DNA from: Nymphaea colorata
Lineage: Eukaryota; Streptophyta; Magnoliopsida; Nymphaeales; Nymphaeaceae
NCBI RefSeq assembly: GCF_008831285.2
Contig: NC_045139.1
Location: 6,418,204-6,482,203, forward strand
Length of the DNA: 64,000 bases
Direction: 5' to 3'
Shown here in pieces: positions 1 through 13,275 of the stretch. The notes below the pieces were generated by a model. The model saw only the letters and a list, made by a program, of their open reading frames with translations, had not been told where the DNA came from and made no database searches. How positions within the stretch are numbered: the first letter of the stretch is position 1; each line of letters opens with the position of its first letter. Both the position numbers and the translations under genes were made by a program.

Positions 1-19
1 ATCTCCTTAGCAAAGAGAG

Positions 20-2849
20 ATGACGTGCGCCGACCGCGTCTTTTGCTTCTTTTCTTTCTCTTTCACCTTCGATGATCAACGTCACCAATGGCAGCGACGC
101 CGGGGATCGACCATCCCACGCCTTTCGTATCTATTGACTTTTCTTCTTGTGGTTCTGCAATCTCCTGCATTTGTTTATGCGAGCGATCAAGAGGCCGTTT
201 CCTACGTTGAAAGTCTTATGAGAAACAACTCCTACATCTACAGTAACTGCTCCACAAGCGCAGATGGGTGGTCGCAGACGTACGGGCAAAACTTGGAGCG
301 GCTATTTAGCTCCCTCATCGACTCCGTTTCCAACACTGGCTTCTTCAACACCTTCGTTGGTGAGGCGCCGAACACGGCCTATGGCCTCGTGCTCTGTGTC
401 GGCTACGTCCCAGCCGATGTATGTCGGAACTGCACAACTATCGCCGCCCAGACGGTCAAGCTCAAATGCCCAAATCGCAGGTCCGCCATGATATGGCACT
501 CGTCCTGTCTGCTTCGTTTCTCCGATACGCGATTCTTCGGGAGCATTGGTGGCAACGAGAAGGTGTCGATATTACCCAAATTGAGAACCAATTCTGCCGA
601 CCCAACGGCTGCCCGGATTTTTATGAACTCATTAATGACGGATGCTGCCAAGGACCCAAACATGTGGGCTACCAGGATACAGCAGATGGATGGCTATACC
701 AGCTATGGAATGGCGCAGTGCACCAGAGACCTTATCCCGGTGGATTGCATGGCGTGCCTCCAAACTTATACCAAACAGATAGAAATTGAGAAAAATAACA
801 TAGAAGAACGACCATGGCGGTTTCTTTCCGCGAGCTGCGCGATGGGGTATGACACCAAGCTTTTCTTTCTAACCTCACAGGTGCCGCCTTCGCCATCGCA
901 TCCAGGTTCGCACCTCCTGCGATTAATTCCCACCGTAACATTCTCGCCCAAAAAGATTTAGTATAATTGGTCAGATTGGGCCATAAAAGCTCAATCATGA
1001 TTCTTATGATACCTATTCTTTCAAATTGCAAGCCAGATAGGCGCACTCTAATTGATTGGTGTCCCCTCCCCACCCAGTTCTTCAAGCATCCCCTGTAGAT
1101 ATAACATTTATTTAGAAAATTTCGTGTCGTTATCGCTTTTGTCATTAACGCCATTACAACGTTAGTTTCACATCTTATTGTTGCAGTGTCTTATAATCGT
1201 TATTGTTATTTAGATCGCTCTACTTTTGTATAGTTCAGCGGAAACTACATTTATTTTGGATCATTTCGAATCTTTATCGCTTTTTATGTCATTTAATGCG
1301 ATATGGTGTCTTCTTTCGAGTTTGGGCCAGATGGTGCGCCGCTGAATTTTAATTTTTCCCTCTGAGTTATATGAATTTCTCTTTCACACATTTGATGCAC
1401 AAGGACTGCAGTCAAATGGGTTCAGGCTCAACTTAAGGCCAAGTTCTCACATGACAACTTTTACACTGCGAGAAAAATTTGTTTTGCTACTTACATGTCA
1501 AAAACTAATTATAAAGAAAAGAGGAAATTGAAGATCAGGACAGACTGATCGTTTGGAAAGTTTTTAAGATATGATTTCATAAACTAAAAATTTAAGATTT
1601 CTAGCCATCTTTTCAGAAGCTCTGGAACCATGAGAACAAAAAAATGTTTTCTACCTCGAACTTTTCCTGTCATTTTCTCACTTCCAGAGATGCACATGGG
1701 AAAACTGAGTAATATTGATTGAATTTGCATATCGCAGAAAGAATAAGTAACAATGACAGACGGAGGAAACGCATGATCGCCATAATTAGCTCCACAGTGG
1801 GGATTCTACTGCTAGCAATTGGGATCTGCGTGCTGCTTTCCCGCAGCCGAAAGAGGAAAATGTTTAAAGGTGAGTTTCACTAGCCAATAGAAATTGAACT
1901 TTTTCATGGTGACTTTGCATGACTTCATATGTGGACTTCATTTTTAATTTCTTTCCTGTTACGGCAGAGGAACTAAGAATATACAGAAGTGAACTGGCTT
2001 CACTAGGTAACCTCACCGAGGTTGAAGGGAACCATGAGCTACCACAGTACAGCCTAAAAGTATTGCAGGCGGCCACCAACAATTTCTCAGAAGAGAATAA
2101 GCTTGGACGGGGGGATTTGGCCCCGTATATAGGGTACTTCATGAATAAAAATTCAGTTGTTATGGCATCTTGATTTAATTCAATCGTATGTCGACTTTTA
2201 CTAATTTTGGTATCTCATTATATGTTCTGATGTATATATGCTGCCATCCGATAGTACCAATTTTTTATGCAGTTACCAAGTTGTTCCCTCTTGTACTCAT
2301 GTGACTTGCCATTGTTCATCCATTAACGTTGCTGACCAAAAGTTTCACTTATTCAACTCAGCAGATGCAAAAAAATATCACATAAATTGCTTATGTACTT
2401 CAGATATTTATGCTTTTATGATCCCGAGTTGCTCAGTTCCTTTGACCTCAAGTATTAGATAAAATCGTACTATATATTGTTCACATCTTAGTGTTAAAAT
2501 ATAAATCCTTCACCAGCACGTTGAAGAGGAGTCTCTTAGGACTCCACCTCCTTGTAGAATGTGTTAAAATATTTAATGTCCTTGTAACATGTGAAGAGTC
2601 TCCTAGGATTCTATGTTATAGTTAATATCCTTGTTATATGGGAAGTCTCCTAGGATTCTATGTTGTAGTTAATATCCTTGTAATATGTGAAGTCTCTTAG
2701 GTTTCTATGATGTAATTAATGTCCTTGGAGCTTGTGAAATCTCCTAGGATTCTACGATTGGAGACTCTTAGAATTCTGAAAATGAGATTATAAATAGAGG
2801 CCGTGCAAACCATTTTGGCTACGGCTTCTTCTCCTCAGTTTCTTCTTGT

Positions 2850-2893
<44 letters not shown>

Positions 2894-5800
2894 CCTGCGT
2901 GAGTGCTGTTTTCGGGTTACAGATATTGGTGCTACATTTCTATCATGGTATCAGAGAGCCAGGTTACGTTATCTCTACCAAACGAAATGCCCAAACAGGT
3001 CTGATCTAGTTAGAACTCTTTTCTCATCTTGTCTCTATCCTGAATTTACTTTTCTCTTGCGCAATTCTTGTTCCTTTTTTCTTCTTGCTTACCAAGGACA
3101 CATCTTGTTATATCGTGTCTTCTTTCCCTCTCATCTTCTACCTATATACCATTCCTTTCTGCTGTCATGGAAAACCTTTCGCATTCTGGCATGTCCTCAA
3201 GTTTTCTTCCTCACCTTATTACCGAAAAACTCAACCATGAGAATTATCTGATCTGGAAAAGGCAAATCATGCCTTTCATAAGAAGTCAAGGCCTCTTTGG
3301 ACATCTCGATGGTTCAACAAAGGCTCCACCAATATCCGTCTTACAGGAAATAAAAAATGAGGCAGGAGAAGTTATTGCTGTTCATGAAGACAACAATCCT
3401 GAACATGCTATGTGGATGAGACGTGATCAAAGTCTGGCTGCGTATATTTTGTCCACTTTATCTCAACAAGTGTTACTTTCAGTTTCTGATGATTGTACTG
3501 CAGAAGAATTATGGGAAACCCTTGCTGATACCTTTTCCCAAATATCAGAAGCTCGAATTATGTACTTAAAGAAAGAATTTCAGAATTTGAGCAAAGGTTC
3601 AACGTCTATCATGGATTATTTGGGGCGTATTAAGGCCGTCGCAGACCAACTTGCTGCCTCAGGGAATAACATTTCTGATAAGGAAAAGGTGCAGCAAACC
3701 TTGAATGGACTTGGGCATGATTATCATGCTTTTATTACAGCTCTTGAGGTCCTTCCTGTTCTGCCTTCCTTCAACGAACTACAAGGTAAACTTCTCCAAC
3801 ATGAAATGAATATGAAAAGAGTCATTGAAAGGACTGATCAAGGGAACTCCCAAAATGTGTTGGCTATGAATGTAAAGTTTGGTAAGAGCCATGGGAACTC
3901 CAACCATGGTGGTCGTGGCATTCTACCAACACCACATAACCAAGGTATGTCTCCTTTGGATACTTCAAGAAAAATACCAATTTGTTTTCAGTGCAACAAG
4001 AAAGGACACATGAAGGCACAATGTTGGTTTAATCCTCAAAATAAAAACAAAGGAGTAAGACATGATTATAAACAAGGAGGACAAAGTTCTAAATCCACCG
4101 CTGAAGATATGCAACAGCTATTGATGGCCGCATTCTCAAAGATGACTATAAAGCAAAATGAGCAGGGAGAATGGTTCTTGGATTCAGGTGCAGCTACCCA
4201 TGTGACAGGAAATGCAGGTAAATTGACTAACTTATCCCCTCATTACGGTAGAAGTTGCATTATAACAGGTGATGGAAAATCTCATCCTATTACACATATT
4301 GGAAATGCACATATTCCATTGTCATCCTCGTCTCTATCACTGTCTAATGTTGTTCTTGCTCCCAATATCAAAAAGAACATCATATCCATTTCTAAACTCA
4401 TTGATGATACAAGCTCTTCTGTTGAATTCACACCTTCTTCTGTCTATGTCAAGGACCTCCAAACGAAGAAAATGTTCGCTAGAGGGGAGCGTCAAGGGAA
4501 TATGTACGTCCTCAAGGAATGTCTACCCAAGGATTCATCCACTTTTGATATAGGATTGAAGACATTTTCTCTTTCACATAATGCGTCATCAGTGCCAAGT
4601 TCTTGCCATTTTCAATCAAAAGTAAGGGGCCCTAACCAATTTTTGGAGTCTGATTTGTGGCATAGTCGGCTAGGACACTGTGGTCGACATTTCATTGAAA
4701 AACTTGTCACAGATAGTCTCATTCCAAGATCAAGTTTACCTCTTACTTCAAGTGTCAAAAAATGTTCAAGTTGTGGACTTTGTAAGAGTCATGTTTTACC
4801 TTTCCATAATATAAATCAAAGGGCTTCCAAACCTTTTGAAACTATTTTTTCTGATGTATGGGGGCCAGCCCCTATTGATTCCATGTCTGGGTCAAGATAT
4901 TATGTCTTATTCATTGACTCTTACTCACGTTTCACCTGGATTTACTTCATGAAACACAAATCAGAAGTACCTCACATATTTCGAAACTTCTATGCCATGA
5001 TTCAAACTAAATTTTCATCCAATGTGGTGCATTTTCAATGTGATGGAGGGGGAGAATATTCCTCGCTTGATTTTATTGAATTTCTACGTGAAAAAGGGAT
5101 AACTAGACAAATTTCCTGCCCTTACACACCACAACAAAATGGTGTAGTTGAGCGAAAACATCGACATATAGTTGAAAGCGCCATGAGCATGATGCATGAT
5201 ACTAATGTGCCCATTTCCTTGTGGACTGAAGCCTTCCATACTGCTGTATACATAATAAATTGTTTGCCTATGACACTCTTGATGTCTAAATCGCCATATT
5301 TTACACTCTTAGGCAAACAACCTGATTACAAGAACTTGAAGGTTTTTGGTTGTGTATGCTATGTTCACGTTGATGCTGCCTTGAGGAACAAGTTTCAAGA
5401 CAAAGCTATTCAATGTAGATTCGTTGGATATGCTGATGAATATAAAGGTTTTCGATGCTATGATCCAACAACTAAACGTATCAAAACTTCAAGAAATGTC
5501 ATTTTTGATGAACATAGTTTTGATAATACAAATGAAATGCCTATGACCATTGAATCTTATGATCCCTGGACCAGTACACAGTTATTCAATGCAGATCCTG
5601 TTATAGAAAATGATGTGCCTCAAAGTGAAGATTCAGAGAGAGCAATACAACCGTCGGATATGGCTCAAAGTGAAAATCAAGAAGATCCAACACAGTCATT
5701 AAGTCATCACGAAAACAATAATGAACAGAGCAACGATGCACATCGGTATTCGGGTCTTATCTACAGTCGACGACTAAGGGACAGAGATGCTCACAGTGAA

Positions 5801-7835
5801 GAAGACAACATGCCCCACCTTAGAAGATCCCAACGCATTCGTCATCCCATTCACAGGTGGGTTAGCTATGATTCTTTATCACTTGATTTTCAGTTATTCA
5901 TGGCAAAAGTTGGCAAGGAGGAAGAACCTACTTCATTTGATGAAGCATCAAAATCACATCATTGGAGAAAGGCTATGAAAGAAGAAATGGATGCCTTGCA
6001 TGAATGTGGAACATGGGAGATCGTTCCGAGGCCACACGAAAAGAACGTAGTGGGCTCCAAATGGGTATACAAAATTAAATACAAACCTGACGGCAGCATA
6101 GAAAGACACAAAGCAAGGTTAGTAGCAAAAGGGTTTACACAACAATATGGAGAAGATTATGATGAGACATTCAGCCCTGTGATCAAAATGGGAACAATTC
6201 GCGTGATTATATCATTGGCAGTTGAATATGGATGGAGACTACATCAAATGGACGTGAAGAATGCTTTTCTTCATGGTGATTTAAGGGAGGAAGTATATAT
6301 GGAATAACCTCCAGGATACACGAAAGGAGACTCTCATGCATGGGTTTGCAAACTAAGAAAATCTATTTATGGACTTAAACAGGCCTCACGTTCGTGGTTT
6401 GACAGTTTCTCTTGCAAGATTCAAGAATGTGGTTTTCGGAGATGTCCTCTAGATCACTCTCTTTTCATTTATCGAAAGGAAAACATATTTACTTTACTTC
6501 TTATATATGTTGATGATATTGTTATCACAGGCAATTCAGAAAAACACATAGAAGAAGCTAAAGTTTTGATGATGCAAAACTTCAAAATGAAAGAGCTTGG
6601 TGATTTACGATTCTTTCTTGGAGTGGAGATTGATAGGCACAATAATCGCCTCACATTGACACAACAGAAATACACGTTGGATTTGTTGAAAAAGTCAGGT
6701 ATGTCTGATTGTAAGCCTGTTGGAACTCCTAGTGTTCTAAATCAAAGACTAAGTGCTCAAGATGGGGAGTTATATGAAGATCCTACGCAATATCGAAGTA
6801 TTGTTGGGGCACTTCAATATCTTACATTTACTAGACCAGATATTATATATGCTGTGAATCAAGTATCCCAATTTATGCATGCACCTAGAGATACTCACAT
6901 GGATGCTGTCAAAAGAATATTAAGATATCTTAAAGGGACAGCAGGAGATGGCTTAGTTTATGGTAAGAGTGAAAATATAACTACTGGACATCAACTTATG
7001 ACATTCACAGATGCAGATTGGGCTGGAGATCCCGATCAAAGAAAGTCCATTTCTGGTTTTTGTATTTTCATTGGACGTAATCTTGTGTCTTGGAGTTGTC
7101 GAAAGCAAAAGGCAGTAGCAAGATCCAGCACTGAAGCTGAATACAGATGCATGGCTGCAGGTACTGCTGAAGTTACATGGGTTAGACATTTGCTAGAAGA
7201 CATTGGAGAAAAGATTAAAACATCAATGTTAATGTGCGATAATCAAAGCGCTATTAACATTGCCTTTAATCCCGTACAACATGGTCGAACAAAGCACATT
7301 GAGATTGATCAACACTTTGTTAGACAAAAGGTGGAAGACAAGGAAATTCAGCCTATTTATGTTCGTACAGATGAACAAGTTGCAGACTTATTTACAAAAG
7401 GATTAACAAAGGAACGATTCTGGTTTCTAAAAGGCAAGTTGTACATGGTGCAAAACCATGCACAACTTGAGGGAGGGTGTTAAAATATAAATCCTTCACC
7501 AGCACGTTGAAGAGGAGTCTCTTAGGATTCCACCTCCTTGTAGAATGTGTTAAAATATTTAATGTCCTTGTAACATGTGAAGAGTCTCCTAGGATTCTAT
7601 GTTATAGTTAATATCCTTGTTATATGGGAAGTCTCATAGGATTCTATGTTGTAGTTAATATCCTTGTAATATGTGAAGTCTCTTAGGTTTCTATGATGTA
7701 ATTAATGTTCTTGGAGCTTGTGAAATCTCCTAGGATTCTACGATTGGAGACTCTTAGAATTCTGAAAATGAGATTATAAATAGAGGCCGTGCAAACCATT
7801 TTGGCTACGGCTTCTTCTCCTCAGTTTCTTCTTGT

Positions 7836-7883
<48 letters not shown>

Positions 7884-8440
7884 CCTGCGTGAGTGCTGTT
7901 TTCGGGTTACAGATATTGGTGCTACATTTCTATCACTTAGTTCCAGATCGAATGTCAATTCTGCATTATATAATATATATTATTTTCCTTGTGGTTCTCT
8001 TTCCCATTTCCATAAGTCTACATGTACGTATCTATTCCAATAATGGTCTCTAAGATTGTCTTCAATTAATCGCTTTTAAATTCAGATTGCATGGAAATCT
8101 GAGGACAACTGGAGCACATTTCCATGCAAACTGTATTCCTTTATTCCCTCCAAAAAGCTTAATTCACGCATTTGCAGGTGGTTAAGAGTCACAAAAATTT
8201 AACTTGTCATGATAAGTCTCTTCGAATTTGATCTTCCACTTTCACTCCTACCCTTCTCCAGAATTTAGTGAACAGAATTGAGCCTTTTCCTTCTGACTAT
8301 TGGCAGCTTTTTAGAGCCCCAATTTATTCGCTTTTATGACCATAGCATTCTTTCTTTTCTTTTGTGAATGAAGCCATCTTTTGTTGGATTGGTTTTCCTG
8401 TGTATTTCTTTATAGTAATATCTATATCTCAACACAATAG

Positions 8441-8503
<63 letters not shown>

Positions 8504-9962
8504 TACATGCGTTTTCTGTTCCTGCTAGGGTTGTCTCAATGGTCGGCTTGTTGCGGTGAAAAGGCTTTCTGAGCGTTCTGGGCAAGGTTTGAAAGAGTTT
8601 ATGAATGAAGTTGTATTGATAGCAAAGCTTCAACACAAGAACTTGGTTCGTTTACTGGGCTGCTGCATAGAGCGGGGGGAAAAGATGCTTATCTATGAAT
8701 TCATGCCTAATGGCAGCCTTGATGCATTTTTTTATGGTGATAAACCTCTCTTGTTATTTTTCAGCTAACAAGTATATTATTGTTTCTTGTGGTGCTTAGT
8801 AGGCAGACACAAAGAGAGGCTAACATGCAGCTAAAATTTTTTTAGACCAACAGAAGCGTGAATCATTGGACTGGGAGAAGCGATTCAATATAATTGTGGG
8901 AAGTGCAAGGGGGATTTTGTATCTTCATCAAGATTCCCGGCTTAACATTATTCATCGGGATCTTAAAGCAGGCAACGTTTTATTGGATGAGCAGATGATA
9001 GCAAAGATTTCTGACTTTGGTATGGCCAGAATCTTTAGTGGTGATAAGGACCCAAGATCCACCAATATCATCGTTGGAACTCAGTATGTATAAGTTTGGT
9101 GTCAATTGAATCCTGAAATTTTCATCTTTTGGTATGCTAAAATTCTATGACATGCCGGTATACTAGTTTCACCTAAGAAAACTTAATTGTTCATTGGCAA
9201 CTATTTAGAATTTTTACTTCCTGCAAAATCTTACTTTCTTGTTCAATAGTTCATACTCTAATCCAATGTCTTTTTTTTTCTCCTCATGTACTTTCTGTTG
9301 TTTGGAATGTTAAGCAGGTGAGCATTTACAGAAGCAGCTTTTCAAGTCGAGAAAATATGAGCACCTTTCAATTTGGATTAATATTAAGCATTGTTAGACT
9401 CACGTACATTCCTAGCTTGTGACTTCTGTTGCAAAGATCTGACAGTAAAAAAAAGTGTCACTGCCAAATAATTGTCGTGCAGCTACAGAAAAAGAGGCAT
9501 AACAGGTTTAGATTTTAGGCTTGAAAATCACCGAAGGATGCATACACAAAGAATGAGAACAAAACAAAGAATAAGAGTCAGAAATCAAACCAAACAAGCG
9601 CCCTGGTCAGATCTAAAGCATTTTGCCTTCACCTGCAATTTTTTTTTGTGCCAAAGGGCCGTTCTTTAGTGAGAAAAAAACCATCTGTATTTTCTGCATG
9701 TTATGTTGCTTCCGGTTGCATTGATAGGCATTTCATTTTCATAACCTTCTCTATGCTATTAATCTCTCTGTGCATCATTGTTTTGAGTAAGTTTTCTACT
9801 CACATTGACAGTGGATACATGGCTCCAGAGTATGCCATAGATGGGCAATTTTCCATCAAATCTGATGTCTACAGCTTTGGCGTACTGCTCTTAGAAATTG
9901 TCAGTGGCCAGGCATATAGTGGATTTCACCTCTTTCAAATAGGCTGTACCCTTACTGGATAT

Positions 9963-10020
<58 letters not shown>

Positions 10021-10348
10021 TATTCATGGTATCTAAATGGGAATGGAATTGTAGGCCTGGACTTTGTGGTGCAAGGGGAGAATGTCGGACTTCATAGATC
10101 CAGTTCTTGGAGAATCAGCCTCAACAAGTCAAATTTTAAAATGTTTCCACATTGGCCTACTATGCGTTCAGGAGGACCCTGCAAGCAGACCTACGATGTC
10201 AGCCATTATAAATATGCTTGAAAGTGATTCGGCAATTCTTCCAACCCCGCAACAACCCCCTCTGGTTTTTAGCAGTAGCATCAGCAATTCTAGCAATTCA
10301 ATGACAGGCAAAAATGGTTCTTCTAAAAGTGCCAGTACAAAGTCTTAA
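20..10348 (+). CDS. Cysteine-rich receptor-like kinase (DUF26/Gnk2 x2, TM, Ser/Thr kinase), seven exons
   Basis: Proposed exons are 20-905, 1738-1869, 1968-2133, 8529-8736, 8846-9083, 9812-9962 and 10055-10348. All introns are GT..AG. Exon 1 has a hydrophobic signal segment (about residues 32-54) and two Gnk2/DUF26 ectodomains with C-x8-C-x2-C at Cys126/135/138 and Cys234/243/246. Exon 2 encodes a transmembrane helix flanked by RRRKR and SRKRK. Exons 3-7 give the kinase: glycine loop, VAVK lysine, HRDLKAGN catalytic loop (RD type), [14 protein letters not shown] and a C lobe ending in a Ser-rich tail. Exons of 238 and 151 nt match the usual CRK gene structure. Known role of the family: plasma-membrane signalling in defence and stress. 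Odd: the G-run at 2109-2114 is one G short of the frame that gives [11 protein letters not shown], so as read the protein ends soon after exon 3. The coding total is 2075 nt; 2076 would be in frame (691 aa). Intron 3 holds a Copia element. The start is uncertain because it lies at the window edge and about 30 residues precede the signal segment. Confidence 0.85.
2492..2945 (+). repeat. 5' LTR of the CRK-intron Copia element
   Basis: 454 bp, starting TGTTAAAATA and ending TTTCTATCA. U3 (about 2540-2760) holds several imperfect tandem copies of a block of about 60 bp around TCTCCTAGGATTCTA and GTTAATATCCTTGT. A TATA box (TATAAATAG) lies at 2789-2797 and a (CT)n tract at about 2858-2888. It is nearly identical to the copy at 7478-7935. 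Confidence 0.95.
2946..2960 (+). other. Primer-binding site (initiator tRNA-Met type)
   Basis: TGGTATCAGAGAGCC starts directly at the end of the 5' LTR. This is the usual plant Copia primer site complementary to the 3' end of initiator tRNA-Met. Confidence 0.9.
3167..7483 (+). mobile_element. gag-pol region of the CRK-intron Copia element
   Basis: Parts in order: gag of the UBN2/retrotran_gag type (about 3240-3880), a CCHC zinc knuckle [14 protein letters not shown] (about 3990-4030), an aspartic protease with DSGA (about 4180), a pre-integrase zinc motif (about 4650-4800), an integrase core (about 4840-5310), an RVT_2 reverse transcriptase (about 6000-6700, YVDD near 6510) and a Copia-type RNase H (about 7000-7400). 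The start chosen is the methionine of MENLSHSG, which matches usual Copia gag openings. The coding region runs into the first bases of the 3' LTR. It is broken about once, and I treat it as a fossil. Confidence 0.9.
7478..7935 (+). repeat. 3' LTR of the CRK-intron Copia element
   Basis: Begins TGTTAAAATA after the purine tract and ends TTTCTATCA, then the CTTAG target duplication. It is slightly longer than the 5' copy because of the CT microsatellite. Confidence 0.95.
8440..8501 (+). repeat. (TA)n-(GA)n compound microsatellite in CRK intron 3
   Basis: A run of AT dinucleotides passes directly into about 20 GA dinucleotides, ending some 28 bp before the exon 4 acceptor at 8528. It lies where the polypyrimidine tract and branch site would be expected. 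Confidence 0.95.
9966..10021 (+). repeat. (CT)n-(CA)n microsatellite at the exon 6 donor of the CRK gene
   Basis: It begins two to three bases after the donor GTAAGT at 9963 and fills most of the short intron 9963-10054. The leading CT run can be read as Leu-Ser repeats, but that reading lies inside the intron. Confidence 0.9.
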
Positions 10349-13275
10349 AGTTCATCGAGGTCAAAGCACTCCCTTAGATGAGCTTGGAAAATTTATTTGC
10401 ACCTACAGATCAGGTGATCTGCTAAATGACATTGCCGTATTATCAAAGAACATCTGTCATGATTTCGAAGATTTGCAGTAAAGCCATCTGTTTATGTTTA
10501 TAGGCCCAACTACTTGCTTTAGAAACGGATATGTGGGTCAGATTGATGCATAATAAGCCCACTTTGGATTCAAGGTGAGATTATATTATCTAGTGGATCT
10601 AATTTGAACATCTTTTTCATTTACAGAAATATTTATCATAAGCGCATAAAATGCTTACGGGAAAAAGGTAAATGATCAATTTCTGGTCCAGCTTAGCATT
10701 TTCTCCACATATAATATCACAAATTTAGTGCATTTTTTATTGCATTAATTATATAGCACAGATTCATTATGCGCTTTTCGGCAAAGGGATATCACGTGGC
10801 GTTAAACAATGAAGTGATGGTGCAAGTAATATGGTCTTGAGAATAAAGATCAACGTCACAAGGACATATAATCTTGTCCCGGCCGTGTCCAAACCAGAGT
10901 AAGGAAGTATATTTTGTTTGACAGACTTAGCAATGCGTAAGCACTACATGCTAAGGAGCTCTATCACAACGGGACACCATTATATCGAAGTTCTAAGTTT
11001 ATGAAACAATTGGCTGTCGAGGAAAAATAAGACTGTGTTTATGGTTCATTTTGTCTGGGAATATGGCTTACAAAATGTCTCAGAAGAAACATATTATTAT
11101 TTTCAGATCAAGATGCATGGTTTAGGACCAAATATAAAACATTCAAAAAATGGGCTACTAAATTTGGCTAAAAAGTATGCAGTTATTCATGGCATCCATT
11201 AGTTATTTAACTTAAATTACAATCGAAAGAATGATTTCGTTCTGAAACAGCTATGGAAGAATGTTCGACGGGGTATAAGATACGTCAGCAAGCGACATAT
11301 AGCTTCTGTCAGGCATTGGATCTCATTGTAACGTAATCATGTTTTATAGGCAAGAAAGAATTATGGGAACAAAACAGATTATGGGAGACAAAAAGCAGAA
11401 AGCAGGACAACCAACTAAACAGAAAAATATATACAGTATAATTCACATTGAATGCAGTGCAAATTGATTGGTTGGGAATGGAGGTGGTGATAAGAGAAGG
11501 CAAGAAGGTTAATTTGACAATGTAACTATGTAAGAGGCATTGGTAGGCATAATGGGGAGTAAACAGCGGAACAAATGTTGGATAGCATCGATCAGGGGGG
11601 AGAATTTGTTAAATAACCGAGTATTTAGCCACAGTTGCGTTTATTCTCGACCAGATTGATTGCTTTCTCGTCCTCTGGCCGATATTTATACCAGCCATGT
11701 CCGCAGCAGAGCGGCCACGGAGTGCAGTTCCAACTTGTCCATGGCCGGCTTGAGCCTGACCAAGAAGGAAGACGTGCCCTTCTTGCTTTTTGGTATTTGG
11801 ATTTTGACAGTGTTGAGAGGTTGAGTAATGGAGGTAATCACAGTATGGAGACCCTTCCGTGCTTAACTTTTCTTCGTTCCTCTCTCTCTCTCACTTGATC
11901 GATTGAGAATCTTGGCTTTTCTGACAGACCACTAGGTGACAGAAGACAGTGAGCACATATGGTGGATCTGGAATGAGAACTCATGCTTGAACCCATACGT
12001 ACGCCCATCCATACGTACGCCCGTTAGCGCAACAAATTTTGCTACATGTGTATCGTGTGTGCGTGCGTGTCTGTGCACGAAAGCATGAGTTCTCCATTTT
12101 CCACTGTGAAGTTGGAGCTCTCGATCATGGCATCTCTCAATTGGCCAGGAGGGGCCTCAAGCCACGGTCACTCTCTTTTCGTGACATCAAGCAACAGAAA
12201 TCATGGTATATATTCCGTGCTTGTGTAATTCAACCTTCTTTCGGATGGATTAGAACCATGGATCATGTTTTCCCATTGTTGGAAGTGATTTTAAGTTGGA
12301 ATGCGCAGAGTTGAAAAAGTTCTCAAAAGGAAGAGAGAACTCGCTACACAATTCTAGAAATACATGTACTCAAATATAAGAGACTTCTTTTATTTCTCTA
12401 TATTACTCATGACAAATACATAGTCTATTCATAGGTCACCAAGAGACTTAAGTTACAGAATTCATTTATACCTATTTAAACATGTAAACATGAAACTCCT
12501 TCATAATTACACAAGTCTTGAATGTCTATCATGTTCGACCCAATCGCCTTTAGTGGATCGGAACATGCCATCTGCCGAATGATAGCATTGCTGAAAATGC
12601 TTTAGAATCGCCATTCGACAGCAAAGGTCAACCCCCGGGATCATGAACAACCCTCACCTGCTAAAATCAAACGTGTGGTTAAATCCAAGACGTGATCGAG
12701 TTTGTATCTTTTTTAGATTAAACTCTCAATTCATAATTTATCTTATCATTCATCAAATTCGAGTGCGTGGCGGAATTGAGTTTCAAAAGCTTGTGATATA
12801 TTTGAAATTCATGAAATATGTGAACTAAGTAAAGCAATGATTGATTGGTATCGCCAAAAATGCTTCTTTTACGCGTAAGATGCATGTTTTTGGTCATTCT
12901 GAAATTTCACATGTTCTTATAAAATGTAGATAAAAGAAATGATAATTTTTTTGGTTGGTCATTAGTTGTTCACCCAACTTTGTTGATAGCTCATAAGGTG
13001 TCACATATAAAATTAATTTTCAAATATAAAAGATATCAAATAATTTAATTTTAAAAACTTATTTTGTATATGATGGTACTTTGTAAACCATTAATCAAGT
13101 TGATTGATTGAAATCAGACATCTACAAATTCGTGAAATTTGATCTAAATAAAAAACAAGAAACGACTGACGTATCCTTTTCACACGTAAAGGTAATATTT
13201 ATGTAGGATCACGTATTTAACTACTAAACTGCTTATCTAAACCCAAATAGAATTGGATTAAAATCCAATCCGTAT
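10349..13275. other. Intergenic, no gene recognised
   Basis: Mostly AT-rich sequence with the CRK 3' UTR at its start. A short GC-richer patch at about 11640-11800 contains open frames on + (for example LTKKEDVPFLLFG) but no recognisable domain and no supporting splice structure. A GTACGCCC motif is repeated near 12000-12025. The rest (12300-13270) is AT-rich without structure I can name. Confidence 0.6.

Larger units (their letters stand above)
2492..7935 (+). mobile_element. Ty1/Copia LTR retrotransposon inside intron 3 of the CRK gene
   Basis: A fossil element with both LTRs (2492-2945 and 7478-7935), TG..CA ends and the 5-bp target duplication CTTAG at 2487-2491 and 7936-7940. A tRNA-Met type primer site follows the 5' LTR and a purine tract (about 7466-7477) precedes the 3' LTR. 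The domain order protease-integrase-RT-RNase H is that of Copia; the gag resembles the Ale/Retrofit group, which is an inference. By eye the LTRs differ at only a few bases plus CT-tract length, so it is young. It looks nearly whole, with about one break. It lies in the same orientation as the host gene. Confidence 0.95.

Noticed and set aside
20-961. A secreted two-DUF26 protein (CRRSP) ending at 961
   Set aside because: The frame can be read to 961, but a donor at 906 has exactly the right phase for the TM exon at 1738, and kinase exons follow in order. A full CRK is the better reading.
2803-3009. Frames with Leu-Ser repeats around CT tracts (also at 7789, 8334 and 9965)
   Set aside because: They arise from (CT)n or (GA)n microsatellites in LTRs and introns.
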